Counted from the stretch's first letter, positions 1-8,350 are shown. The stretch is DNA of 64,000 bases from an uncultured Spartobacteria bacterium (GCA_937919825.1 CALFPA010000133.1:56975-120974), one strand, 5' to 3'. A program made the numbers and translations. The notes: generated from the sequence alone by a model not told the origin.

Positions 1-60
1 CGCGCCTCATCAGCCCAATATCTCCCGGCGGCCAGTCCGCAAAGAAACCCGACACAAGCC

Positions 61-2295
61 ATGGCTGAACAAAAAACCGAAGCCGGCGGATGGGGAGCTC
101 TCAATTCCTCCCTGCACTTCCTCCGCCGTGAAAGTTTCCTCAAAGGCAACGCGACCCTCTTTCGCATGAACCAGCCGCGTGGCTTCGATTGCCCGGGCTG
201 CGCTTGGCCGGACCCTAAAAATCCTTCGCCCACGGAATTCTGCGAGAATGGCGTCAAGGCCTTGACCTACGAAACGACCACCAAGCGCGCGACGCCCGAG
301 CTTTTTGCGAAACACACCGTCACCGAGATGCGCGGATGGGATGACTTTACACTCGAGAACACCGGCCGGCTCACGCACCCGATGGCCTACAATCCCGACA
401 CCGACCGCTACGAGGCGGTTTCGTGGGACGAGGCGTTTGACCGCATCGCGCGGCACCTGCGCTCGCTTGGCTCGCCGGATGAGGCGGCTTTCTACACCTC
501 CGGCCGCACCAGCAACGAGGCGGCATTCCTTTACCAACTGCTCGGCCGGCTTTTCGGAACGAACAATTTCCCCGACTGCTCGAATATGTGCCACGAGTCC
601 AGCGGCGTCGGGATGGGTGAATCGATTGCTACTGGCAAAGGCACTGTGACGCTCGAGGATTTTGAAAAAGCCGACGCAATCTTTGTCTTCGGCCAAAATC
701 CCGGCACCAACCACCCGCGCATGCTCTCCGAGCTCGAGAAAGCCTCGAAGCGCGGGGCGAGGATTGTGAGTTTCAATCCGCTCAAGGAAGCGGGTCTCCT
801 GAATTTCACGCATCCCCAAAATGCCGTCGACATGCTCCTCGGCCGCAGCACGCCGATCAGCTCGCATTACTATCAAGTGCAGATCGGAGGCGACATGGCC
901 GCCATCCGCGCGATGGCGAAATTCATTTTGGAAAAAGCCGAGTCCGACCGCTCGGTCCTCGATCACGATTTTCTCGAGCGCCACACGCACGGATTCGAGG
1001 AATATCGCCGCCTCGTCGCGGAAACTCCTTGGGAGGTTCTCCTCGAGCAGAGTGGACTCGACCGCCACCAGATCGCCGAGGCGGCGGAGGTCTATCTCGG
1101 CGCGGGCTCTGTGATTTGTTGCTGGGCGATGGGGCTCACCCAACACCGCCACGGAGTCGCCAACATTCAAGAGGTGGTGAACCTACTTCTGCTGCGCGGA
1201 AATATTGGCCGCCCGGGTGCCGGAGCGTGCCCCGTTCGCGGACACAGCAATGTCCAAGGTGACCGCACCATGGGCATCACCGAGGAACCCAAGGAGGAAT
1301 TTCTCGCCCGTCTGGAAAAGGAATTCGGCTTCACCGCGCCTCGCCATCACGGCTTCTCGACCGTCCACACCATCAAGGCCATGGCTGAGGGACGCGTGGG
1401 ATTTTTCCTCGGCATGGGCGGGAATTTCGCCTCCGCCACTCCCGACTCCGACCTCACTTGGCAGGCACTGCGCCGGTGCGGGATGACGGTCCATGTCTCG
1501 ACCCACCTGAACCGCAGCCATGTCGTCCATGGCGCGGCCGCGCTGATCCTCCCCTGCCTCGGCCGCTCGGAGGCCGACATCCAGGCTGGCAGCAGGCAAT
1601 CGGTCACGGTCGAAGACTCGATGAGCATGGTCCACGCCTCCACGGGCATCAACCGCCCGGCGTCGGAACACCTCAAGTCCGAACCCGCCATCATCGCTGG
1701 TATCGGCGCCAAACTTTTCCCGAACGGGCCGGTGGACTGGAATTACCTTGTTTCAGATTACGACCACATCCGCGAATGCATCGAGTCGGTCATCCCGGGC
1801 TTTGCGGATTACAACAAGCGAATCCAGCAACCCGGCGGGTTCCATTTGCCAAATCCTCCCGCTAACCGCGAGTGGCGCACTTCCACCGGACGGGCGAATT
1901 TTATTTCCAACACCCTGCCCCGCATTTCCGTGCAACCCGGCCATCTGCGCTTGATGACTCTGCGCTCGCACAATCAATACAACACCACGATCTACGACAG
2001 CGGCGACCGCTACCGCGGCATCACTGGCGAGCGCCGCGTTCTATTTCTCAATGCCGACGACATGCGCGAACTCGGCCTCACGGAAAAATCCAGTGTCACG
2101 ATCCGGAGCCACGCTGCCGACGGCAGGGAGCGCCGTGCGCCCGAGTTCCGTCCCGTCGCCTATTCGATCCCGAAAGGCTGCGCCGCCGCCTACTACCCCG
2201 AGACCAATGTCCTCGTTGGCATCGACGAACACGCCGTCAAAAGCCATACGCCGATGTCGAAATTCATCGAGGTGTCGTTGGAGCAAGAGGGGTAG
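61..2295 (+). CDS. FdhF/YdeP-family molybdopterin oxidoreductase
   Basis: A 744-residue protein of the molybdopterin (bis-MGD) oxidoreductase superfamily, closest by pattern to the FdhF/YdeP group of formate-dehydrogenase-like enzymes. The N-terminus has Cys44, Cys47 and Cys61 but not the complete four-cysteine [4Fe-4S] motif of classical formate dehydrogenases. The active-site region reads PDCSNMCHESSG around residues 171-182. The C-terminal part (about 620-744) looks like the MopB-binding beta-barrel domain, with RSHNQYNTTIYDS in it. ATG at 61 is used because the following residues already look family-like; no clear ribosome-binding site is visible. The true substrate and electron partner cannot be read from the sequence, and no fdh accessory gene lies downstream. 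Confidence is high for the family and low for the substrate. Confidence 0.88.
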   Translation: MAEQKTEAGGWGALNSSLHFLRRESFLKGNATLFRMNQPRGFDCPGCAWPDPKNPSPTEFCENGVKALTYETTTKRATPELFAKHTVTEMRGWDDFTLENTGRLTHPMAYNPDTDRYEAVSWDEAFDRIARHLRSLGSPDEAAFYTSGRTSNEAAFLYQLLGRLFGTNNFPDCSNMCHESSGVGMGESIATGKGTVTLEDFEKADAIFVFGQNPGTNHPRMLSELEKASKRGARIVSFNPLKEAGLLNFTHPQNAVDMLLGRSTPISSHYYQVQIGGDMAAIRAMAKFILEKAESDRSVLDHDFLERHTHGFEEYRRLVAETPWEVLLEQSGLDRHQIAEAAEVYLGAGSVICCWAMGLTQHRHGVANIQEVVNLLLLRGNIGRPGAGACPVRGHSNVQGDRTMGITEEPKEEFLARLEKEFGFTAPRHHGFSTVHTIKAMAEGRVGFFLGMGGNFASATPDSDLTWQALRRCGMTVHVSTHLNRSHVVHGAAALILPCLGRSEADIQAGSRQSVTVEDSMSMVHASTGINRPASEHLKSEPAIIAGIGAKLFPNGPVDWNYLVSDYDHIRECIESVIPGFADYNKRIQQPGGFHLPNPPANREWRTSTGRANFISNTLPRISVQPGHLRLMTLRSHNQYNTTIYDSGDRYRGITGERRVLFLNADDMRELGLTEKSSVTIRSHAADGRERRAPEFRPVAYSIPKGCAAAYYPETNVLVGIDEHAVKSHTPMSKFIEVSLEQEG

Positions 2296-2304
2296 AGGCC
2301 GCTT

Positions 2305-3330
2305 TCAGTTCAGGGGGTTTTTCACCAGCTTGGTGATGCGGCCCCACTTGTTCCAATCCTGGATGTAGAGGTCGCCTTTTTGGTCGATCGCGCAGCCGTG
2401 GGGAGCGGTGAAGACGCCGTCTTTCCAATCCTTCGGTGGGACGCCGAAACCGGCGCGTTGGGTGAGGATGGGGTTATCGCCGAGCTCGCTGAGGACTTTG
2501 TAATTTTTATCGAGAAGCAGGGCGCGGCCGCCGAGTTCCGCGACGAGCAGGAGGTCGCCATGGACGAAGGTGCTGGTGGGTTGGCGGAGGCCGGTGATCG
2601 GGATGGCGATGGGGTTTCCGTTGAGGTCGATGGTTTGAATGCGGTGGTTCTCGCGGTCGCTGATGATGAGGATCGGCTTGTTGGGGTTGCGGGCATCGAG
2701 GGTCATACCGTGGCAGATTTTGAACTGGCCGGGCTCGGTTCCCGGGGCGCCGAATTTGCCGAGGAATTTTCCGTCCTGCGCGTATTTGTAGATGAGGTTC
2801 GTGCCGTAGCCGTCGGCGACATAAATGGTGCCGTCCGCGCCGACGACGACTGCCGTGGCATTGGTCCAGCCGCGGTCTTCGGAGCCGGGCTTGTGGTCGA
2901 TTTGGAAGATGACTTTTCCGTCGAGGTCATGTTTGCAAACGCGGCCGCCGCCGACGGCGTAGAGGAATTCCTTCCCGCCCTCCTCGTTGACGACGAGGCT
3001 GTGGAAGCGGCGCGAGGGTTCGCCCCAACTGCGGACAAAGGTGCCGTCGGGCAGATAGATGATGATGCCGTTCGGTCCGTCGGTGGAGACATAGATTTTG
3101 CCCGATTTATCGACTGCGATATTGCCGTTGGTGTGGCCGATGAATTCCTGGCCGGGAATGTGCCCCCAGTCGGGGACGGTTTGGTAAACCCAATCGCCTT
3201 GGCCGGTGAGGGCACCAACTTTTGGTTCCACTGCAGGCGCAGGTGTCGAGGCGGGCTTTTGGTCCGGATGGGCTTGAACGGAAAAGGCGGTGGCCAAAAG
3301 AATCGAGGCGGCGAGGTTTTTTGTGGTCAT
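2305..3330 (-). CDS. Secreted NHL-repeat (six-bladed beta-propeller) protein
   Basis: A 341-residue protein if started at the ATG at 3330. This start is preferred because it begins with a signal peptide (MTTKNLAASILLATAFSVQA, then HPDQ). The frame stays open upstream to 3408, but those residues do not look like an export signal. The body has repeated propeller strands of NHL/SMP-30 type, such as GQFKICHGMTLD, GAPGTEPG, DGTIYVADGYG and FTAPHGCAIDQKGDLYIQDW. Such proteins are often periplasmic binding or peptidyl-alpha-hydroxyglycine-lyase-like scaffolds; no specific enzyme can be claimed. It converges on the preceding oxidoreductase with 9 bases between stops and is divergent from the metallo-hydrolase gene. 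Confidence 0.82.
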   Translation of the reverse strand: MTTKNLAASILLATAFSVQAHPDQKPASTPAPAVEPKVGALTGQGDWVYQTVPDWGHIPGQEFIGHTNGNIAVDKSGKIYVSTDGPNGIIIYLPDGTFVRSWGEPSRRFHSLVVNEEGGKEFLYAVGGGRVCKHDLDGKVIFQIDHKPGSEDRGWTNATAVVVGADGTIYVADGYGTNLIYKYAQDGKFLGKFGAPGTEPGQFKICHGMTLDARNPNKPILIISDRENHRIQTIDLNGNPIAIPITGLRQPTSTFVHGDLLLVAELGGRALLLDKNYKVLSELGDNPILTQRAGFGVPPKDWKDGVFTAPHGCAIDQKGDLYIQDWNKWGRITKLVKNPLN

Positions 3331-3480
3331 AGATAGGAGGCTAATGGTGGGCAATTCCATGGGCGTGGACAATTCCGAAGTGCGTGAGGACGCTCGGGAG
3401 GATCGCAAAATTCGATTTTTGAAGTTCCCTTTTCACCTCGGGCAGATTTGAATCCGCCTCCCCTAAATAATCCTACCTCT

Positions 3481-4302
3481 ATGCCCATCAGCATCCCGAT
3501 CGAAGACAGCTACACGGACATTATCGGAAAAGCCCAGCGCGGGCTTTCCATCAACGACGAGGCGCTCGCAGCCAAGTCCGGCGCCACAGTCGCCGAAATC
3601 TTGATCCTGAAATCCGGCGAACTCCAGGAGCCCCTTCTGCGCCAGGTCGCGGGTGTTCTCGGCCTCGGAGCTAACGCGCTCCTCGCTTTGGCCAAGTCAT
3701 CCTACCAGCCCGCCCCCGTCCATGAGCCAGAGGGCCTCGCGCATTTCAATACGGTCTTCGAGGACATGACCGTGAATTCCTACCTCGTCTGGGATCCCGC
3801 CTCGAAGGAGGCCGCCTTTTTCGATACCGGAGCAGATGGCCAGCCGATGCTCGACTTTGCCGCCAGCCACGGGCTTCAAGTGAAGCAGATTTTCATCACC
3901 CACATCCACACCGACCACATTCTCGATCTCGACCGGTTGGTCAAAGCCACCGGCGCGCATGCATGGGTGTGCGAGAAGGAACCGCTCCCGAATGCCGAGT
4001 CGTTCAGCCCCGGTCGCGTTTTTCAAATCGGGAAGCTCTCGGTGGGAACCCGACTCACGAGCGGCCATGCCGCCGGCGGGGTGACCTTTTTCATCCAAGG
4101 CCTCTCGCAGCCCGTCGCCATCGTCGGTGACTCGATGTTTGCGGGATCCATGGGCGGAGGGATGGTTTCCTACGCGGATGCCCTGCGCAACAACCGCGAG
4201 CAAATCCTAACCCTTCCCGCGGCCACCATTATTTGCTCCGGCCACGGCCCGCTGACGACCGTCGGAGAACAAAAACACGCCAATCCCTTTTTCACCGCTT
4301 AA
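3481..4302 (+). CDS. Metallo-beta-lactamase-fold hydrolase with N-terminal HTH-like domain
   Basis: A 273-residue protein. The C-terminal two thirds is a glyoxalase II-like metallo-beta-lactamase fold: zinc motif HIHTDH at 141-146, a further His near 196 (SGHAAGG), GDS near 216 and CSGHGP with His near 255. Residues about 8-70 (AQRGLSINDEALAAKSG, then AEILILKSGE) look like a helix-turn-helix of XRE-like type preceding the enzyme domain. ATG at 3481 is chosen over an upstream in-frame start at 3448 because the latter adds only a proline-rich tail. It lies 15 bases before the dehydrogenase gene, so the two are probably co-transcribed. The substrate is unknown; a thioester or persulfide hydrolase is possible. 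Confidence 0.85.
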   Translation: MPISIPIEDSYTDIIGKAQRGLSINDEALAAKSGATVAEILILKSGELQEPLLRQVAGVLGLGANALLALAKSSYQPAPVHEPEGLAHFNTVFEDMTVNSYLVWDPASKEAAFFDTGADGQPMLDFAASHGLQVKQIFITHIHTDHILDLDRLVKATGAHAWVCEKEPLPNAESFSPGRVFQIGKLSVGTRLTSGHAAGGVTFFIQGLSQPVAIVGDSMFAGSMGGGMVSYADALRNNREQILTLPAATIICSGHGPLTTVGEQKHANPFFTA

Positions 4303-4317
4303 CCACCAAACACCACT

Positions 4318-5205
4318 ATGAAAGAAACCATCGCATTCATCGGAGTTGGTCGCATGGGCGCCAACATGGCCCGCCGCCTCAAGGACAAAGGACACACCGT
4401 CACCGCCGTCTACGACTCGCACGCCCCGCTCGCCACCGAGCTCGCGGCGGAAATCGGCGCGGAAGCCTGCCAAACTCTGGCCCGCGCAACCGAACTCGCC
4501 AGCTTGATCATCACGGTCGTTACCGATGACAAGGCCATGCACGCCATTTTTGCCAAGCAGGGCGACAGCCTCCTCGTCGGCGCGAAAGGCAAACTTTTCG
4601 TCAACTGCGCCACCGTTTCTCCTCAGGTTCACCTCGATGTCGAGGCCCTCGCACACCAAGCCGGCGCGGAATCGCTCGAAGCCTGCATGGCCTCCAGCAT
4701 CACCCAAGCCCGCGAAGGAACCCTCTATCTCATGACTGGCGGCTCAACCGCCGCCTTCCAGCGCGCGGAAGCGATCCTCAAGGATATGAGCATTTCGCTC
4801 CGCCACATCGGCGCCACCGGCCAGGCTGCTCAGGTCAAGGCTTTGGTCAACATGGTCATGAATATCAACACCGCCGGACTCGCTGAGGGCCTTGGCCTCG
4901 GAGCCGCTCTCGGTCTGGATCTCACCATGCTCCGCGAAGTGTTTTCGCAAACCGGCGCCGATTCCCGCGTCCTCAAGACCGACGGCGAGGACATGCAGAA
5001 CCGCGACCACTCCTGTTTCTTCTCCGGCGCCCACGCCGCAAAGGACAGCGGCATCGCGCTCAGCCTCGCCCACGAAAAAGGCCTTAATCTCCCGCTCGCC
5101 GAAGCCACCAAGAAGCAATACGACCGCATGGTGTCGGAAGGCTTTGGCGACTTGGACAAATCCGGCGTCGCCGAGCTCACCTTCCCGGGCCGGGGCAAAA
5201 AATAA
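4318..5205 (+). CDS. NAD(P)-dependent 3-hydroxyisobutyrate dehydrogenase-family oxidoreductase
   Basis: A 295-residue beta-hydroxyacid dehydrogenase. The N-terminal Rossmann fingerprint is FIGVGRMGANMARRL (G9, G11, G14). Residues about 120-128 give the substrate-binding region (ESLEACMASSI, a variant of the usual DAPVSGG). The catalytic lysine is at 174 within GQAAQVKALVNMV. The all-alpha C-terminal domain contains KDSGIALSLAHEKGLNLPL. Length fits the family (about 290). It follows the metallo-hydrolase by 15 bases, suggesting a small catabolic or detoxifying operon. Which beta-hydroxyacid or aldehyde it reduces cannot be told; glyoxylate/succinic-semialdehyde reductase-type activity is another possibility. 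Confidence 0.88.
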   Translation: MKETIAFIGVGRMGANMARRLKDKGHTVTAVYDSHAPLATELAAEIGAEACQTLARATELASLIITVVTDDKAMHAIFAKQGDSLLVGAKGKLFVNCATVSPQVHLDVEALAHQAGAESLEACMASSITQAREGTLYLMTGGSTAAFQRAEAILKDMSISLRHIGATGQAAQVKALVNMVMNINTAGLAEGLGLGAALGLDLTMLREVFSQTGADSRVLKTDGEDMQNRDHSCFFSGAHAAKDSGIALSLAHEKGLNLPLAEATKKQYDRMVSEGFGDLDKSGVAELTFPGRGKK

Positions 5206-5239
5206 CCCGCCCACGCGCAGAGGAGGGGAACCGCAAGTA

Positions 5240-5315
5240 AAAGTATCTCCCGCAGAGATACCGAGGCGCAGCGATGGGGTGATCAACTGACCCTTGCCTC
5301 GGTGTATTTCTCTTG
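5240..5315. repeat. Degenerate inverted repeat in intergenic decay zone
   Basis: GAGATACCGAGGC at 5255-5267 faces GCCTCGGTGTATTTCTC at 5296-5312. The inner eight bases (ACCGAGGC / GCCTCGGT) pair perfectly and the outer GAGA/TCTC pair after a gap. The left arm sits in CGCAGAGATACCGAGGCGCAG, which resembles the purine-rich CGCAGAG-type dispersed repeats of many environmental bacteria. There is no T-run, so it is a poor intrinsic terminator for the upstream dehydrogenase. Functional meaning is unclear. Confidence 0.35.
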
Positions 5316-5349
5316 TTGGACAGTGCGCGGAGCTTAGGGTTATTACCCT

Positions 5350-5556
5350 ATGAAAATCCTAAGCAACCTCTGCTTCGTTCTTGGCCTCGCCTCGGTCCTC
5401 GCCTCCATCGCCATCTGGTATTATGCCGGCGGAAAAGAGGCAACATTTGAAGCCCGCACGCACGGCGAGCTTTTCGGTATTTTTGTTGGCCTATGGGCGC
5501 CGACATTTCTGATCCTCTCGAACCGCCTCGCGCGTTTCGCTGACGAACAGAAATAG
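5350..5556 (+). CDS. Small two-helix membrane protein, unknown function
   Basis: A 68-residue ORF starting ATG at 5350. Two hydrophobic stretches are visible, residues about 5-26 (LCFVLGLASVLASIAIWYYAG) and about 42-57 (ELFGIFVGLWAPTFLILS), ending in the charged tail NRLARFADEQK. The layout is that of a small inner-membrane protein with both ends on the same side. No family is recognised. It stands alone between a repeat-containing spacer and an adenosine deaminase relic. The coherent hydrophobic pattern and high GC in third positions favour a real gene. Confidence 0.6.
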   Translation: MKILSNLCFVLGLASVLASIAIWYYAGGKEATFEARTHGELFGIFVGLWAPTFLILSNRLARFADEQK

Positions 5557-5657
5557 CCTTCGCTACGGCTTCGGCTGTCACTGAATTTGGATATCAAGAC
5601 TGTGGGCGTTGGGGATTGCGCCGACGGGGCGCTATGTGGTGGCTCGGCGGAATTTCA

Positions 5658-5941
5658 GGCGAGCGCCGCATCGGCTTCAAAGTGAATTTCACGAGCATGT
5701 CCAAACCAGCGCCGTGCCAAATCTCGCCAGCCACCCACTCCGCCGATTTCTCGCCGAGGGGCTGCTCGCCTGCATCAACACCGATAACCCTGGAATTAGC
5801 GGCATCGATTTGCCCCATGAACTGGATGTCGGAGCCCCGGCAACAGGGTTAAGCCCAAAGGATGTCGATCAAATGCTCCGTAATGCGTGGGAAATGGCTT
5901 TTCTCGGAGAGGATAAAAAGCATAGTCTGATCTCAAGTTGA
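5658..5941 (+). pseudogene. Adenosine deaminase 3' remnant with frameshift
   Basis: Only about the last 95 codons of an adenosine deaminase (AMP/adenosine deaminase superfamily) can be read, in two frames. One frame (5661-5696) gives ERRIGFKVNFTS. The next frame (from 5699) gives VQTSAVPNLASHPLRRFL, then INTDNPGISGIDLPHEL and DVDQMLRNAWEMAFLGEDKK. These match the family's V-N-(L)-T-S-N-V-Q-T, HPL(R)R, N-T-D-(D/N)-P and RNA...AF motifs in the right order. Restoring one base at about 5697 (AT to AAT) rejoins the frames as T-S-N-V-Q-T, so a one-base deletion is the simplest explanation. The N-terminal two thirds, including the first zinc-binding motif, is absent. It is best described as a decaying gene. 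Confidence 0.78.
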
Positions 5942-6008
5942 TCCCGCTTAAGACCGGATAGTCAGGCTGGAGACGCAAAACGAAGCCTTATTTTCCACAG
6001 CCTTTTTG

Positions 6009-6680
6009 ATGTATTCCGACTCTGTGTTTGAGTTTCTCCCCGATCCTTCCAGCGCCTCCGGTGGGCAAAAAATTGACCCTGATTTTCTATTCCGACTTAA
6101 CGAGGAATTACGACCCCGGATGATCGTCAGCCTCACATCCCGAGGGGCTTCGCGGGATGTGGCCGAGGATGTGGTTTCCGAAATTCTCGCCGAATGTGTC
6201 GCCGAGTCTCCGCGCAATCTGCTGGCGCGTTTCAAGGGCGAAGGCCCGCTGGATGGTTGGCTTCTGCGCGTGGCGATTAACCGCCTCATTTCCCGTCAAC
6301 GCCGCGAGCGATTGATGGAGCCTGCGGAGATTGGGGAGATTGAATCCCTGCCTTGCGAAAGTATGGAGGTGATGGAAGAGGCCTTGCAGGCGATCGTTTC
6401 CAAGGCGCTTCGCGAAGCCATCGAGTCGTTGCCGGCGGAGGCGAGGCTTCTGTTGTGGTTGAGGCATGGTTATGGAGTTGCGCAAAATCGGCTTTGCATC
6501 TGCTGGTGCAGCACCCCGAGCAAGCTCTCCCGTGCGTTGTCCTCCGCCCGCAGAATCGTCCGGGACCAAACCCTGCGATCCATTCAAATAGAGGATCCCG
6601 GTTTGCATTTGCAGTGGCAGGACATCTCCGGCGTGTGCTCGAACTCCCTTCTTTTTTCAGAAAACCGCCATGTCGCCTGA
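6009..6680 (+). CDS. ECF-like RNA polymerase sigma factor
   Basis: A 223-residue protein from ATG at 6009 (an overlapping TTG three bases earlier is less likely). Residues about 38-100 look like sigma-70 region 2: RGASRDVAEDVVSEILAECV, then GEGPLDGWLLRVAINRLISRQRRER, the usual end of region 2. Residues about 130-180 are a region-4-like segment (LPAEARLLLWLRHGYGVAQ, then STPSKLSRALSSARRIV). The helix-turn-helix there carries cysteine-rich residues (RLCICWCS), which is unusual. The stop overlaps the next ATG by 11 bases, pointing to translational coupling with the small downstream partner. Regulon and signal are unknown. Confidence 0.72.
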   Translation: MYSDSVFEFLPDPSSASGGQKIDPDFLFRLNEELRPRMIVSLTSRGASRDVAEDVVSEILAECVAESPRNLLARFKGEGPLDGWLLRVAINRLISRQRRERLMEPAEIGEIESLPCESMEVMEEALQAIVSKALREAIESLPAEARLLLWLRHGYGVAQNRLCICWCSTPSKLSRALSSARRIVRDQTLRSIQIEDPGLHLQWQDISGVCSNSLLFSENRHVA

Positions 6681-6918
6681 TTCCTCGAGCGAGGCCGATC
6701 CAAACGCGGAGGATGGATTAAAAGACATTTTTGGCTTTCTTGAAAAAAGTTTTCCCGATGGCGCTCGCGACATCACCGTGCCACCGGAGTTGCGGCGGCT
6801 CATGATGGAATTTGCCGAGGGAAAAATCCCGGCCTCCGAGATCGAAGCACTATGCACCCAAATCCTCCGCTCCCCGGAGTCGATCCGCGCCCTCGCCCAA
6901 ATCCTCGGCAGGGTCTAA
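6670..6918 (+). CDS. Small acidic partner of the sigma factor, possible anti-sigma protein
   Basis: An 82-residue acidic soluble protein, ATG at 6670, starting inside the last codons of the sigma factor gene. No zinc-finger His/Cys motif is present. The C-terminal half (VPPELRRLMMEFAEGKIPAS, then EIEALCTQILRSPESIRALAQIL) is helical and resembles the short N-terminal helices of anti-sigma proteins that count residues as segments removed by region 2. Its tight coupling to the sigma gene is the main support for a regulatory role; otherwise the function is unknown. It ends 4 bases into the stop region of the convergent cca gene. Confidence 0.6.
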   Translation: MSPDSSSEADPNAEDGLKDIFGFLEKSFPDGARDITVPPELRRLMMEFAEGKIPASEIEALCTQILRSPESIRALAQILGRV

Positions 6919-8228
6919 GCGGGGCGGGCCAATTCTTCTTTCAGCCAGGCAAGAGCATCGTCCCGGGTTTTCAATCCGCCCTCGAGTTGGAGCGCCTGTG
7001 CGGAGTCGAGGAGCTTTTTGAAAGGCGGCCCGGGCTGGAGTCCCGCCGCGATGAGGTCGCGTCCGGTGATCAGTGGCGGCGGAATGAGGGGTTCGTTGGA
7101 AAACTCCTCCCGCTTGAGGAGGAGGAAATCGTAGTTGTCGAGTAAGCCGTGCGAGCCCTGGCAATCCACGCGGTGGAGTTCGAGTTCGTCATCGATCGTT
7201 GGCCGGGCGAGGAATCGCTTGAGCGTGGCGACGCGCATGTTTTGAACATCCTTGAAGGCCATGTGGTTTTTCACCCCGACGACCGTGGCCTCCGTTTCGG
7301 CGTTCGAAAACCTCAGCCGAGCGAAAATTTTTTCCGTCATCGAGGCGCTGATCGATTCGTGCCCGTTGAACCGAATGCGGCCTGTTTCGTCGATGTGGAA
7401 CGCCGGTGGCTTGCCGATGTCGTGGAATAAAACCGAGAAGACGAGAGGTGTGGAGACCCGCTCCGGCAAAAGCGACAGCATGAGGCGCGTGTGCACAAAA
7501 ACATCGCCCTCGGGGTGGAAGTCGGGCGGTTGCTCGCAGCCTTTCAGTGCCTCGACCTCGGGGAGCAGGATGGCAAGTAGGCCGGATTGATCGAGCAGAT
7601 CGAATCCCCGCACGCGCGAGGGGTGGGTGAAAATTTTTACGAGTTCGTCGCGGATGCGCTCGGCGCTCACGGCGGTGATCTCCGGCGCCCGCTCGACCAA
7701 GGCCCGCCAAGTTTCGGCTTCAATCTCGAATCCCAGTGAGGCCGCGAACCTCACGCAGCGGATGAGCCGCAACTTGTCCTCGGCGAAGCGCGCATGGGGA
7801 TCGCCGATGCTGCGGAGAATGCCCGCGCGGAGGTCCGCCTCACCGCCGACGAAGTCGAGGATTTGGCGGGTGAGGGGATCGAAGAAAAGGCCGTTGACCG
7901 TGAAATCCCGCCGCCGCGCGTCGCCCTCGGCGTTGGTGAATGCCACGGACTCGGGGTGGCGTCCATCGCGATAGGCGCCATCGGAGCGGAAGGTGGCGAC
8001 TTGAAATTCTCCCCCGTCTTCCAGCACGACGATCACCCCGAACTGTGCGCCAACCGCCACCGTGCGTGGGAAGAGTTTCTGGATTTCCTCGGGTCGCGCG
8101 CTCGTGGCGATGTCGATGTCGTGCGCTTCCTTCCCAAGAAGCCGGTCGCGCACGCAGCCGCCGGCAAAAAGCGCCTCGTGGCCGGCGGCGCGCAGTCGTT
8201 CGACGAGGCGTGTGGCGGTGGCTTCCAT
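6915..8228 (-). CDS. cca: CCA tRNA nucleotidyltransferase / poly(A) polymerase family
   Basis: A 437-residue class II nucleotidyltransferase that adds or repairs the 3' CCA end of tRNAs, or a close relative. The N-terminal head has FAGGCVRDRLLG and the catalytic DID pair (AHDIDIAT). It is followed by RRRDFTVNGLFFDP, the RFAEDKLRLIRCVRFAASLGFEI neck and an HD-type domain with LFHDIGKPPAF. The ATG at 8228 is preferred because MEATATRLVERL is the normal family start. The frame is open to 8306, but that extension is coded by the paired-hairpin repeat described separately. No Shine-Dalgarno sequence is clear. Whether it adds CCA fully or only A or CC cannot be decided by eye. Confidence 0.88.
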   Translation of the reverse strand: MEATATRLVERLRAAGHEALFAGGCVRDRLLGKEAHDIDIATSARPEEIQKLFPRTVAVGAQFGVIVVLEDGGEFQVATFRSDGAYRDGRHPESVAFTNAEGDARRRDFTVNGLFFDPLTRQILDFVGGEADLRAGILRSIGDPHARFAEDKLRLIRCVRFAASLGFEIEAETWRALVERAPEITAVSAERIRDELVKIFTHPSRVRGFDLLDQSGLLAILLPEVEALKGCEQPPDFHPEGDVFVHTRLMLSLLPERVSTPLVFSVLFHDIGKPPAFHIDETGRIRFNGHESISASMTEKIFARLRFSNAETEATVVGVKNHMAFKDVQNMRVATLKRFLARPTIDDELELHRVDCQGSHGLLDNYDFLLLKREEFSNEPLIPPPLITGRDLIAAGLQPGPPFKKLLDSAQALQLEGGLKTRDDALAWLKEELARPA

Positions 8229-8243
8229 TAGTGAGAAATGGTG

Positions 8244-8320
8244 AGGAGGGCTCTGCTTGTCAGAGCCGGGTTGGTGTGTTGAGGAAGTCATTTGCGGACC
8301 TGACAAGCAGGTCCCTCCTG
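8244..8320. repeat. Two inverted hairpins forming a REP/BIME-like element
   Basis: The left unit is a perfect 7-bp hairpin: GGCTCTG (8249-8255), loop CTTGT, CAGAGCC (8261-8267). The right unit is also perfect: GGACCTG (8296-8302), loop ACAAG, CAGGTCC (8308-8314). The units are in opposite orientation: reverse-complementing the right one gives AGGGACCTGCTTGTCAGGTCC against AGGGCTCTGCTTGTCAGAGCC on the left. Flanks (AGGAGGG) match too. The bases that differ do so in pairs that keep the stems intact. It lies between cca and the YebC gene, upstream of both the chosen cca start and any cca promoter. Confidence 0.75.
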
Positions 8321-8350
8321 ATCGGGACGATCGTGGTTTTGGGCGCCGAA

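Noticed and set aside
10..1170. 386-codon minus-strand frame opposite the molybdopterin oxidoreductase
   Set aside because: Antisense shadow caused by high GC in third positions; no domain pattern.
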